NCBI GenBank assembly: GCA_030848705.1
Contig: CM061243.1
Coordinates: forward strand, 100,376,436 to 100,440,435
Direction: 5' to 3'
DNA: 64,000 nucleotides
DNA from: Heracleum sosnowskyi
Lineage: Eukaryota; Streptophyta; Magnoliopsida; Apiales; Apiaceae
Under the pieces are notes generated by a model that did no database searches, was not told where the DNA came from, and worked only from the letters and a program-made list of their open reading frames with translations. Made by a program: the position numbers and the translations under genes. Each line of letters starts with the position of its first letter. Within the stretch, counting starts at the first letter, position 1. This document shows positions 52,601-61,465 of this stretch, one piece after another.

Positions 52601-53824
52601 ACCAAAGCTGCTGTCAAGCCCAAGAGACTAAAAGCTAATGCTAAGGCATGGTTTACTAGACAGAAACCTGCAGGAAAGCACATGTGCTCAGGAAAGGAAA
52701 AGGCCACTGGTTTAGGCAGAAATTTGAAGATGCCAATTCAATCAATTCCTCCCAACAGTCTTAAAATTCAACAGATGCAATCTTGGGAAATCAAGAGTGT
52801 TGAGGTTAAATTGGATGCAAATCAAGAGGCCACTGAGTACATTCTATGGTGGGAAGGATCAAGATCTACCGAGGTTGATAAGGACTTCAACCTGGTGTCC
52901 ACATCAACCAGTGGTAGGACATCAACCATAGATAAAAGGAGAATTGACTTCTTCTACCTGGAAAGAATGGTAGAGTTGTTGGAGAGTTATGATAATGTTC
53001 CAAAGTCTGTTATGGAACATATCTTGAAATATCAGGCTGATAGGGATGCTGAATTCTATCAGAAATTTGGCTACAATTTTGCTAATTTTGATGATGCTGA
53101 TATTCTAAATGATCTCCCACCTTCTCCTATACCATACCACTGGTACTATGAGTTTGAGAACTTACCCACAGAAGAAGGGCAAACCCAACCAACTCAGGAA
53201 AGGGAACCCAAGCCAAGCAAAAGACCTGAATCTTCTCAATATTCTCAAACTAAGTCAGAACTTGATAAGAAGGAAGCTGAACTACTGGAAAGATGCAAGG
53301 TTTCCAACAAGGCAGAAAGTGAAGCTCCAAATTATAAATCATGTATGCTGGAAAATCCCCTAAGAATGAAGTATCTAAAAGAAGAAATCTATGTTTGCAG
53401 CTTTCACAAGCTAAAAACAACCATTCTGAAGGACTTACAGTATATGGTAGCTGGATCTATTCATCCCTTGGAGCAGATTTGTTCTGATGAAATAGAGAAT
53501 GTATTGGAAGGAAGAAAAGGAGAAGACTCTAAGCTGGACAAGCAAAGGAGAAGGACTCTCAATGCTTATCATGGAAGTAGATTCAAGCTCATTAATGAAG
53601 AACTTCACTTCAGAACCTATCCTTATGATATATTACAATGGCTGAATCTCAGGGATGTTAGTTCTCTCCTCTCCCCTTCTATAAAGAAGATCATTGAAGA
53701 AGTAGAGGATGATGCGGTTTCTGCTGCTAAAACTTCTCTAATAGAAAGTCTAAAAAGCTGCTTGGTAGAAGCTCTCAAAAGAGAGGATGTAGCAAGGCAG
53801 AAGAGGAAATCTCAAGCTAAGTAA
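49445..53824 (+). CDS. Element C accessory protein, main part (1,459-codon open frame)
   Basis: Real coding sequence from the (AC)n run (about 49480) to TAA 53822-53824; the nominal start is upstream shadow. Order: Ser/Thr/Pro/Gln-rich acidic region with NLS-like EPKKKRARRTKT (about residue 130); a block of D(T/A)VT/AVKDT repeats encoded by CTGTC words (50405-50610); heptad coil IAALEGQCATLKSKMDSLSQ to about residue 575 ending STKGEKV; AGGGGGAG-rich stretch; a folded-looking region (WVVSIYLTSGISYFITMQLL, FYRSETKDGTRRNSFMNLVG, about 780-920); a second repeat block (DAVTKGTVDKDTVIEDAVME, 52490-52620); a region with WEIKSVEVKLDANQ and EYILWWEG; C-terminal KTTILKDLQYMVA and helical tail. Shared with A over the coil and C-terminus. 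Function unknown. Confidence 0.75.
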   Translation: MFRGLLSFEKEHTHTLLSSQDLNAHIPLCFTQHMVDQVSNLDYPLPSGYDSFSLENETELDPNSVNPHSTPYTQPRPSRLPKAQREALQESRKRSLEADVGGSSVSQEGDTAPSAANKEGSQTEPTVVPPEPKKKRARRTKTTVSHPAVSQKTVEETREINSSLAVPSQQGTSIEIGLSPKAPCTESAQTHGSQPEVPPLEETHSELGHNEDFSTPIDGSHVSSVNQPSLSTTLSPSSFPTHSFVSSPQPREGDSPNPSGFDHPSPIMDEPPSSGPQEPISQSEMDTTPPNTELGQSGILSENETTNTLSELQGASYLQEDVVTASVAVKDTGNVAVLDTAAVMGGEKDTVTTEPTVTPPPKVAVMPEPAVHTQTDSNIPAKDAVQSSQPDFDAVIIEDASDDDLPLAKLLKVHSKSTPSMHVSTAHTHASRLSEGVQKKREIKEKRGEHKNERQPNELAKGEGLEHVQRVIEGAHTIQALGLESQTVRGDEITQKHPESVRTPIASKPLSFPSPPRRLRYGGPSATYGNKIAALEGQCATLKSKMDSLSQLVVDGFAATQLSIQFLTDLVAVNSTKGEKVARSESLPIQESGGTQGEPVAMETRGGAKRKAMSKGEQVKPSSAQPHDQAKKPVEVEMDGERVLMSKETQDALQRRPASRHPILPPVLIREPTPETQETALQKKWREMEEQNKLGKGKGKLPESIQKGIIWTNGTKFDQEEANVLMVDYRESTLHNHDSEFSSLVEKAMNAPSNRPTNTTKLLKEQITSVSVMVNDDKRWVVSIYLTSGISYFITMQLLQSLPAKVLCALKGKIRATQTPFNEILDMQIQNLLIQKLPEVYTNPPCVFYRSETKDGTRRNSFMNLVGTSRMETKSILKVLDGKLNSNANPGRAYAVQEIYKMLVLRDKTLGARVKELISRANAKRNDQGGSCLYDLPPQDDDDDEVGGGEASGNAGNAGGSNSGNTGIQSQNEGNEETPNQEKKDAGATDEEESRILEAFEASILRCAIDCINAEKDAVTKGTVDKDTVIEDAVMEDAVDKGTVKEGSVKDETKAAVKPKRLKANAKAWFTRQKPAGKHMCSGKEKATGLGRNLKMPIQSIPPNSLKIQQMQSWEIKSVEVKLDANQEATEYILWWEGSRSTEVDKDFNLVSTSTSGRTSTIDKRRIDFFYLERMVELLESYDNVPKSVMEHILKYQADRDAEFYQKFGYNFANFDDADILNDLPPSPIPYHWYYEFENLPTEEGQTQPTQEREPKPSKRPESSQYSQTKSELDKKEAELLERCKVSNKAESEAPNYKSCMLENPLRMKYLKEEIYVCSFHKLKTTILKDLQYMVAGSIHPLEQICSDEIENVLEGRKGEDSKLDKQRRRTLNAYHGSRFKLINEELHFRTYPYDILQWLNLRDVSSLLSPSIKKIIEEVEDDAVSAAKTSLIESLKSCLVEALKREDVARQKRKSQAK

Positions 53825-53905
53825 ATATTCTTAATCCATTCTGATCTTGTTAGTTAAGTTGTCAGCACATATTGTAAATTTGTTGTTATTTCCCATAAAA
53901 ACAAA

Positions 53906-53916
53906 TTGGGGGAGAT
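53906..53916 (+). other. Element C polypurine tract
   Basis: TTGGGGGAGAT abutting the 3' LTR, identical to that of element A. Confidence 0.9.
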
Positions 53917-54975
53917 TGTTGGGATTTATGGGTGATAACATAGAAACAACTTAACTTTGATTGTACTTAATTTCTTAATTAAGTAGAACATACTGTCACA
54001 GCCAAAATATGTTCTTGTAATCAGTATGTAATGTTATTCTAGTTGTATAATTTGAAAGAAGTTCACTTGCTGTGTTCAAGCCTCAAAGGTTACATATTTG
54101 GATGACAACATGAATAAAGGTTACTGTCCTAAAGCTTCGACAGTAAGATTACAAGAAGACAGAATATTGCAAGTCAAGACAGCATATTCACTCTAACAGC
54201 AACATTGGCGGAAGACTTCGCGACAACAACTTTAGCCCTCGACAGCAAGCTTGGGAACCTCGACAGCACACTATGCGGGGAACTCGTACTGTCACCAAAA
54301 GCACATTCTTGTGACAGCAAGCTTTGCGGCAAAAGTAACTGTCTCGAGAAAGACCCTTGTTCTAAGTAACTTTCTCAGTCAAATCCCGTGACAGTTTCAA
54401 TGTTCAAGAAACAGGCGTGATGCAGTATCCCTAAGCTGCACCAAGTCTGTAAGACTACGACAGAAGCTTCAAGCACTGCAAAACAAAAGTGAATCAATTC
54501 AAGAGCAAGGTCAAGTCCTTATTTGCTGAATTGCTTAAGCTGGAAATAGAATGAATCTAGGTTGCTTTTGTTATGATGTATATCTGACATATTAGCAATT
54601 TAGGAAAGTCACATGGGTAAGACAATCTGTAAGAAGCTGCCGCTTGACAATGACAGCAGCTTCACAAACCCGTGACTGATAGTGATAGGATTAGTCTTAT
54701 ACCTACTGTCAATTCATTCTAGAGATGAAACGAAGACTAGCAAGTGCCTTGAAGAAAAACGAAGCTCAAGATTTCTCTCTTGAGGTTGTAGCAACACTTT
54801 GCAAAATAAATAAAACATTTATTTTGTGAATACTGTCTTCTCTATTTTACTGTTTGTGAATGCATACATATTATTGATAACATTAAATCTTAGTTTTAGT
54901 TGTTGAAACTGAGATTGAATTTTATCAGTATTGCATTCACCCCCCCCCCCCTTCTGCAATACTCAAGGACCAACA
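53917..54975 (+). repeat. Element C 3' LTR
   Basis: 1,059 bp, about 99% identical to the 5' LTR (substitutions seen for example near 54001, 54090, 54164); the length difference is mainly in the poly-C run. Any ORF that appears to start in its 3' end and run into 54981 is chimeric with element G pol. Confidence 0.94.
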
Positions 54976-55344
54976 ATTACTCACACGTCTCCAAGAATTC
55001 AGGCCTATGCGCCAGAAACAAATGAGGAAGGCTTGAGGCTGGCCTTAGATCTGATTGATGAAATTAGAGATGAGGCAAACGCCAAGATAGTTGAACATCA
55101 AAAGAAGGCATCTTTCTACTACAACCTAAGGGTTAAAGAAAGGTTCTTTCGACAAGGATACTTAGTCCTCCGAAAGATTGAGGCATCCGGAGTTGGACAA
55201 AAAGGCAAGTTGGCCCCAAATTGGGAAGGACCATATCGCGTCAAGAACGTATTTGATCGAGGCTCGTACAAGCTAGAAACCCTTGAAGGGCATGAGGTGC
55301 CAAGGACTTGGCATGCCTCCAATTTGAAAGTTTATTATGTTTAA
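54976..55344 (+). pseudogene. pol: Element G pol, integrase C-terminus after element C
   Basis: Frame resumes after the ATTAC copy (54976-54980) with HTSPRIQAYAPETNEEGLRLAL, and continues RFFRQGYLVLRKIEA, GKLAPNWEGPYRV, YKLETLEGHEVPRTWHASNLK to stop 55342-55344. This is the GPY/F-type C-terminal module of gypsy integrases. The codon split by the insertion (Thr, AC|T) is restored by the duplication, proving C inserted here. Confidence 0.9.
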
Positions 55345-56160
55345 GGTGTTTCCTAAGTGGACTCACTACTAGGACAAATTGAAATAAGGTTCGATGAAAT
55401 CATGAGCTTCCTAGAAATCAAATGAAGGGTTGAAACCCCAGAAACCTAAGACATTCAGTCCAAACCCCATCATTCGATATGCTCAATGAAAGGCTTGAAG
55501 CCAAAACAAGATGGTATAAGACATAAAAGGCTTATGCAAATGTCAAGTTAGCCTCGAAAAAGGCAAAATCGTCGTAAATGTGTAGGTCGCTCCACACTTT
55601 ACACCAAGACGATACTCGTGAAACACTAGTGTATATTAAAATCCCCAAAAAAGGGTAGTAAGTCCTAGGTAAGGGATAAAAATCTTCAAGTCTTCAAGAA
55701 AAAGTGCCCAGAAATCTTCAAATCTTCAAAGAAATTCCAGAAATCTTCAAAGAATTCTTCAAAACTTCAAGTAAGAAACCCAGAAAACGATGAGATTCAA
55801 CGGAAAATCTCGCCGGGAATCGCCAAGTGACAAAACCTAAGCAGAGCTACTCAGAAAGAATTTTAGAGAAAATTTAGCAGAATATCTCTGAGAAATGGAA
55901 AGTGGAAAGTGAGTTGAAACAAGTGAGATTTCCTCTTTTTATAAACTCAAAAGCCGGCCAATGGGCCGGTGGAAAGAAGGGCAACCGGCATTAACCGGTA
56001 CGGCCCATGGAAAGGCTAAAGGTTAAAGGCCCAATAAAGGCTAAATGCCCAATAATAAAGGCTAAAGGCCCAATAAAGACTAAAGGCCCAATAATAAAGG
56101 CTAAAGGCCCAATAAAGGCTAAAGGCCCAAATTGAGCCCAATATATGTGGGCCTTAAAAG
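55345..56160 (+). other. Element G 3' region, non-coding, with simple repeats
   Basis: No ORF. 55680-55775 repeats AAATCTTCAA words; 56010-56150 repeats TAAAGGCTAAAGGCCCAA. Degenerate low-copy arrays of this kind are frequent in the 3' UTR of Tat elements. Confidence 0.6.
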
Positions 56161-56985
56161 TCTAAAACGAACCAAGTATTCGACCAGAATCATGGTTGAA
56201 TGAGTTCGAACAAAGCCCGAAATGAACCAAGTATTCGACCAGAATCCTGGTCGAATGAGTTCGAACAGGGCCCAAAATGGAGCATGTCTTCGACTAAAAT
56301 CCTTTTCGAAAGTATTCGACCAGGGCCTGAAATGATACCTATCTTCAAAACTAGAATCTTGATCGAAATCATTCGACTAAGTCCTAAAAATGACATCAAT
56401 CTTCAACAAGAATCCTGGTCGAAAGTGTTCGATTAGGGCCTAAAATGAGCCAAGATTCGACCACAATCCTGGTCGAAAGTGTTCGATTAGGGCCTAAAAT
56501 GAGCCAAGATTCGACCACAATCCTGGTCGAAATCATTCGACCAGGAGGCGAAATTGAAGTCATGTTCGACCACGATCCTGGTCGAAATCATTCGACCAGG
56601 CACCAAAATTGAAGTCATGTTCGACCACGATCCTGGTCGAAATCATTCGACCAGGCACCAAAATTGAAGTCATGTTCGACCACAATCCTGGTCGAAATCA
56701 TTCGACCATGCACCAAAATTGAAGTCATGTTCGACCACAATCCTGGTCGAAATCATTCGACCAGGCACCAAAATTAAAGTCAATTTCGACCACAATCCTG
56801 GTCGAGATCATTCGACTAGGAGGGAAAATGAGGCTTTACTTCGACTAGAAACCTGGTCGAAAGCATTCGACCAGGAGGAAAAATGGAAGCAAATTTCGAA
56901 CAGAAACCTGGTCGAAGGAGTTCGACCAGAACCCAAAGGTGAGGTCGAATTCGACCAGGATCCTGGTCGAAAATGAACTGAAAAA
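56160..56985 (+). repeat. Minisatellite array with palindromic GGTCGAA/TTCGACC units in element G
   Basis: About 14 diverged units in which TTCGACCA and TGGTCGAA flank AATCC, for example TTCGACCAGGATCCTGGTCG near 56949. The best-preserved part (about 56560-56800) repeats every 60 bases with TTCGACCACAATCCTGGTCG, a spacer ATTCGACCAGGCACCAAAAT and TGAAGTCATG. Each unit can form a hairpin. No coding function seen. Confidence 0.9.
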
Positions 56986-57159
56986 TAAAAATTTGACTTA
57001 TCTTCTATGGAATTGATGAAAAATCCCGATTCCTGTTTTGAGAAATTACAAAATTGATTTAGAACTATATGTTCGTTAAACTAGGTCACAAAACGGAAGA
57101 AAATTTCGTAACTCCCGAATAAAATAACTTCTACGATAAACCCCGAGGAGATTTTCCCA

Positions 57160-57175
57160 GAAGTTGGGGGGCAAA
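57160..57175 (+). other. Element G polypurine tract
   Basis: GAAGTTGGGGGGCAAA immediately before the 3' LTR. Confidence 0.85.
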
Positions 57176-57676
57176 TGATATGGACATAAAAGTAATTATA
57201 GAAATATAATTGACTATTCAATGGAAAGGCCGATATATAAGGCCCGACACCTTAATTATTCATTAATTTCGTAATTAATGAATAGGGAAAATATACAGCT
57301 CATGAAAAGAGTCCAAATTATGGCAAATTGGTCAAAGAAGGATCCAGAATCCCAATTAAAGGCAATTAATGAGTCATAGCCTTTATCAACAAGGAAAAGA
57401 CTTATTCAACAAGAAATACAAAGTTAATCCAATATCAAAAAGGAGACTTATTCGCTAAGACTCCCAAACATACCATAAATACTAGGCTCCAGACGCCTAT
57501 ATAAGGTCCCTGATCCTACAATCAGAACTACGTCTTTGGTTTGATTCTCAATAACGATTTGAGATACGTAGGCATCTTGTGAGGACCGATTTAGTCTCGA
57601 AACACAAGTGCAGCCATTAAAGCTCGAAAGCTCATTAATCCTAGCAATTAACAAGTACGTTTTTTAATCCATAACA
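57176..57676 (+). repeat. Element G 3' LTR
   Basis: 501 bp, about 98% identical to the 5' LTR, preceded by the PPT and followed by the GTAAG target copy. Confidence 0.92.
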
Positions 57677-57705
57677 GTAAGCTAGGTATGCTAAATTTCT
57701 CTTAA
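57677..57705 (+). pseudogene. pol: Element B pol, last codons after the element G insertion
   Basis: 57677-57681 (GTAAG) is the duplicated target, one substitution from GTGAG at 34615-34619. From 57682 the frame gives LGMLNFS and TAA, the normal C-terminus of this pol family. This is the direct proof that G inserted into B. Confidence 0.88.
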
Positions 57706-58237
57706 TTATTTTTGAGATTTTTGCAAGTTAATCTGCAGCCAGAAATTTGCTATGATTTTCTGTGAATTAATTTTCTCAGGAAAAAGTGAAATTTTGTCAA
57801 AATTACTATGTCAACGAATGCCTCATTCCATTGACAGTCTTAGCATTTTTCTGGGTGTTTCGTTGACAGCACTTTTTATGTCAACGAAACACAGCTTTAT
57901 CAAAGAAATAGATGGGACCTTAAATGCCCAATTCTGATTCGTTGATATAGCGTGGTTAATCTGAACCGTTGAATTTGCACGTCTCTTTACCACGATCTAT
58001 GCATACACCCCTGTAAGTATAAATCATGGTAATATTTTAATTGTAACGGTTAGATTTGTAAGCCAATCCAGTAATTTATATTTATTATTGGACTTAATTT
58101 TTGAGAAATTTTGGGGGAGTATTTAAGAAATTTTGTTTTCTTTAATTCTTTTCCACCTTGCTCTCAAAATTTCCAAAGGATTTCTTACTTCTTCTCTCTC
58201 AAAGCAAAACAAAGTTCGAGCTTTTTTTCACTCAACA
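57706..58237 (+). promoter_or_regulatory. Element B post-pol spacer and accessory-ORF leader
   Basis: Motif words TCAACGAA, CATTGACAG, TTCGTTGACAG, TCAACGAAAC, TTCGTTGATA and CCGTTGAA cluster at 57809-57975. A TATA-like GTATTTAAG lies at 58119-58127. It is followed by a CT-rich leader (CTTACTTCTTCTCTCTC) and an AACAATGGC start context. This looks like an internal promoter for the accessory ORF. Confidence 0.5.
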
Positions 58238-61200
58238 ATGGCACCCATAGTCAAACTCATGTCAGCTGGAGGATTCATTTACGAGAAGAACAACTCCATT
58301 CCATTTGTTGTCAAGGAAAGCCCGAACAACATCTTTCACAAGATGATGGATTTCCTGATGAATTGCAAGCTCAGTTACGCGATGTTTCACTCCACTCCGC
58401 TTTACAATGAAATCATAGAGGAGATTTGGACCTCCTGCGAGTACAGTGGGACTAACTGCACTTTGTAATTCACCATTCAAGGTAAAAAGTATATTGTCAA
58501 TTCAGATGTATTGCAAGTATGCCTTCAAATTCCTGAGAATAATTGTTTAGCTTTACCAACACATGCTGAAATTGTTAACATGCTTAATTCAATAAATTAC
58601 TCTTTGCCCACTGAGAATTTAGGTAAAATTATTAGGAGAGGCTTGGTAAGGGAGTGGAGTTATTTAGCAGATGCTTTTATTAAAGTATTTTCTGGTAAAA
58701 TTAGTAATTTTGATGCTTTAACTAACTCCATTCTGATCTTGCTTACCATACTTCTCACTGATAAATACTATAATTTTAGTACTCAATTGATGTATGAACT
58801 ATGTGCTAAGTTAGGAGATAAGAAATCTAGGAAAAAGAATATCTATTATGCTAGATTTCTAATGATGTTGGCTAACCATGTTAGTCCAACACCATTAGTT
58901 ATCTCTAACCCAAATTCCAGGTTTGACTGTTTTGTCCAAGAGAAGAGGGTGCTAACAGACATCCTGAGGCTGAATCACAATGGTGATGTCCCAATGGTGT
59001 ATCTGCCAGTTATTGAGGTAACACTTTCTCAACTTGCTAATTTAAATGTTACTTCAGTTTCTGCTACTGTTTCCACTTTTGTTGCAATGGAGTCTGTAGC
59101 AGTGACCCAACAGGCTCCTGCAACTAGACCCAAATCCACAAAATCTAAATCTACAAAGCCAACCTCAGGTGCTTCTCAAAAGGCACCTGTTGTAAAATCC
59201 ACTACACAACCCAAGGGGAGTGCTTCTGGTGTGGTGAGTGGTGAGGGAAGGGGTGAAAATCAAAGAAACCCCAAGAATAAGGAGGGAGAGGTGAATGTTT
59301 CCCAGACTAGCCCCATTGTGTCTTCCCAACAAGGCACAATGAGTAATATGGATATTAGCACAAGTCTAATTGCATCCTCCCAAAAGGATGTAGTTATTGA
59401 AACAAGCTCTCCTCCAAGAGCACACATCAAAAGGGTAAGGGACACATCTAGCCCCCAAACAGCTATCTCCCAATACCAAAGAAGGGTAAGACAAAAATCC
59501 CAGGTCACACAGGGTGCACACACACTGGAAGCAACAATTCCAGTTTCTCAAATTCAGTTTGATGTAGCCCCAATTTTTACTTTGGGGTTACAGTCCCACT
59601 CTCTCAATATTAATATTGAGACACCTCCACAAAATTCCCCAACACAGTCATTAGATGTGGATATGATCCATTCATCTATTCTTGATTCTCCAACTTTGTT
59701 CTTGGAGAAGCCCCACTCTGAAATTGGTGGTCATCACTTGTTAAGTGATTTGTTGGGCCACCAATCATCTTTTTCTGAAGCTACAAGAGGATCTGTGGAA
59801 CCATCTTTAAAATCAATCACCACATATTCTACTGTAATTTTACTTTCTCAAAATCCTTTCTTGACTTCATCAACGAAACAGACTCTTTCGTTGACAAGTG
59901 TTTCTCCATCAACGGTATCCATACCGTTGACAGTTCAAACTACCATTCCGTTGATAGTTCACTCTGCACCTTTTATTGAAAATCAATTTGTTCACACAAC
60001 TAGTGCAGATGATCTAGTGGTAGTTGAAACACTTCTAGGATTGAAAGGGAGTGAATCTGAGAGGCTGGCTTGCAGCCAGACAAAAGGAGAGGATGTGAGT
60101 GAGAGGCTGGCTATTTCTTCCAGCCAGGCAAAAGGAGAGACTGAGAGTTCCACCTTAGTAGGTGAAGGTGAGGGTGTGAGAGGTGTGAGTCATGGGGAGC
60201 CCATGATGCAAGAAAAGAGTGGAGAGAGAGAAGGGACTACAGATGCTGAAAGGAAGGAACCAGCCATTGCAAGTGAGTTAATGGAGGTTAATGAGGGAGA
60301 AAAAGAATTGACTTTCCACGAGTATTATCAACAAACTCTGGATAGCATTTCTTTGGATCCTGAAACCTTTACTCATCCTGTGCCAGCCTATCAAATCATG
60401 GCTCAACAGGGCAATGTGGAGGTAGAAAGGTCACTAAATCTTATTCATACAACTGCATCCATAATGAGGGCTAAGGATGCACTTGCCAATTTGTCTCCAG
60501 GAGCTGGTGGAAGTTTTGAATATGATGATTCTTCAAGTGATGAGGATAGTCTTGATGCTGTTCTACAGGTGGCTACTACTACACAGACTGGGACTTCTAT
60601 GGTGCCTCCTAAGCCAAGATGGCTTTCTCAAGACTTGCCTGAACATCAAAGTTTGGATGATGCCATCACAAGGCAGTATAATGAAGCATATTTGGCTCAT
60701 GAGTCTGCACCTGACACTGAAAAGAAATTCTACAAGGCACTCATGGATTCTCTAGAAATTCAGAGACTCCAGATGCTGCAGACAAGGATTGAAGCCAGGG
60801 AAATCAAGGACTCCATTGAAAATCTCAAGGATGCCACATCAAGGAGGCTTGATGAAAAACTCCCACTTCTCACTGTTGCCAGGATGACCACCTTCTTCAA
60901 CAAGGATAATGAGGTGGCAACTAATTTGAAAACTCTTACTACAAGGGTGGACAAAGTGGAAGCCACATTAACTCAAATGCAGCAGGCACATGAGAAGCAA
61001 ACTCAACTTTTGACTCAGCTAGTGGCAGCTCAAGGTCTCCATGTTATTACTCTTGATGATAACAAAAAGGGGGGAGAAATCTAAGGAGCTTAATAATCAA
61101 GTCACAAAAGTTATGGTCCCAGCCATTTCTTTACCACAGGAGCCATTAGCTATGAGGGAGTCACTAAAAGAAAAATTGGATGGAATTGACCTGATTCAAC

Positions 61201-61262
61201 ATGCATCTATGAGGCTACAACTTGCATTGGCCGAGACAGTCATGCTCTCTCAACGGGTGTAG
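58238..61262 (+). pseudogene. Element B accessory protein (about 1,000 codons, two lesions)
   Basis: ATG 58238 (MAPIVKLMSAGGFIY). An in-frame TAA at 58466-58468, exactly where relatives have MQFES/IQFTIS (Gln), is probably a C-to-T change; the frame continues to 61084. Domains: N-terminal globular domain to about residue 250 with LVREWSYLADAF, SNFDALTN and YYARFLMMLANHV matching A and C; a Ser/Thr/Pro/Gln-rich region with five CAACG(A/G)/CGTTGA words near 59868-59955; acidic segment FEYDDSSSDEDS; heptad coil (RLDEKLPLL onward, about 865-930). At 61068-61073 a six-G run shifts the frame; the other frame continues GEKSKELNNQ, as KGEK follows the coil in A and C, to a TAG at 61260-61262, where B is cut off. 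Function unknown. Confidence 0.72.
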
Positions 61263-61451
61263 GTATCTCCGCTATCGTATCCTCGGAAGGGTCTGAGTCT
61301 GAACTAGAACTAGGGGGCTGCAATTATAACCACATTTAATTACTACGCATAATATCCCTAGTTGACCTCCTAATATCCTTAAGTGAATTCCTAACTCCCT
61401 ATGTTATTCTGGACCCTAAGTCCTAACTTGTTTCAATTGCCATAACCTATT

Positions 61452-61463
61452 GCTCTGATACCA
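61452..61463 (-). other. Element E primer binding site (tRNA-iMet)
   Basis: TGGTATCAGAGC on the minus strand, directly inside the LTR that begins at 61466 on the plus strand. Confidence 0.85.
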
Positions 61464-61465
61464 AC

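Larger units (their letters stand above)
40462..54975 (+). mobile_element. Element C: near-complete Ty1/copia retrotransposon (Sirevirus-like) with accessory ORF, inside element G
   Basis: 14.5 kb with LTRs 40462-41518 (1,057 bp) and 53917-54975 (1,059 bp), TG...CA ends, target duplication ATTAC (40457-40461 and 54976-54980), initiator-Met PBS and TTGGGGGAGAT PPT. gag, pol, a 79-codon small ORF and an accessory ORF of more than 1,600 codons, all sense. About ten LTR substitutions (about 1%). Two visible coding lesions: 1-bp frameshifts in pol near 46205 and in the accessory ORF at an (AC)n run. The private word is CTGTCA/TGACAG, present dozens of times. Confidence 0.95.
34620..57676 (+). mobile_element. 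Element G: Ty3/gypsy retrotransposon, Tat type, split by element C
   Basis: 501-bp LTRs beginning TGATATGG and ending CATAACA, flanked by GTGAG/GTAAG. The PBS begins TGGCGCCG and the PPT is GGGGGGCAAA. Domain order gag, protease, RT, RNase H, a second RNase H domain, integrase, then a long non-coding 3' region with tandem repeats. The additional RNase H and the repeat-bearing 3' UTR are typical of the Tat lineage. About ten substitutions separate the LTRs (about 2%). Without element C it is about 8.5 kb. It carries frameshifts in gag and two nonsense codons in pol, so it is non-autonomous now. Confidence 0.92.
27701..61262 (+). mobile_element. Element B: old Ty1/copia retrotransposon (Sirevirus-like), split by element G, 3' LTR missing
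   Basis: 5' LTR 27701-28764, gag 28828-31296, pol 31311-34619 continuing at 57682-57705, spacer, accessory ORF 58238-61262. The middle (34620-57681) is the later insertion of element G with its target duplication. Removing G gives about 10.5 kb; a 3' LTR is absent because the sequence passes into element E at about 61240-61262. There are at least five in-frame stops in gag and pol, and one stop and one frameshift in the accessory ORF. The private word is TCAACGGAA/CCGTTGACA. Confidence 0.88.

Noticed and set aside
52209..52707. Opposite-frame and antisense ORFs over the accessory gene of element C
   Set aside because: They mirror the repetitive CTGTC block and GATGAT run; no independent start, domain or context.
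54931..55344. 137-codon ORF beginning in poly-C/Pro residues as an independent gene
   Set aside because: The first part is the end of the element C 3' LTR; the rest is the displaced integrase C-terminus of element G.
56160..56985. CRISPR-like array
   Set aside because: Repeats and spacers both diverge gradually and the unit is a palindromic minisatellite in a plant gypsy 3' UTR.
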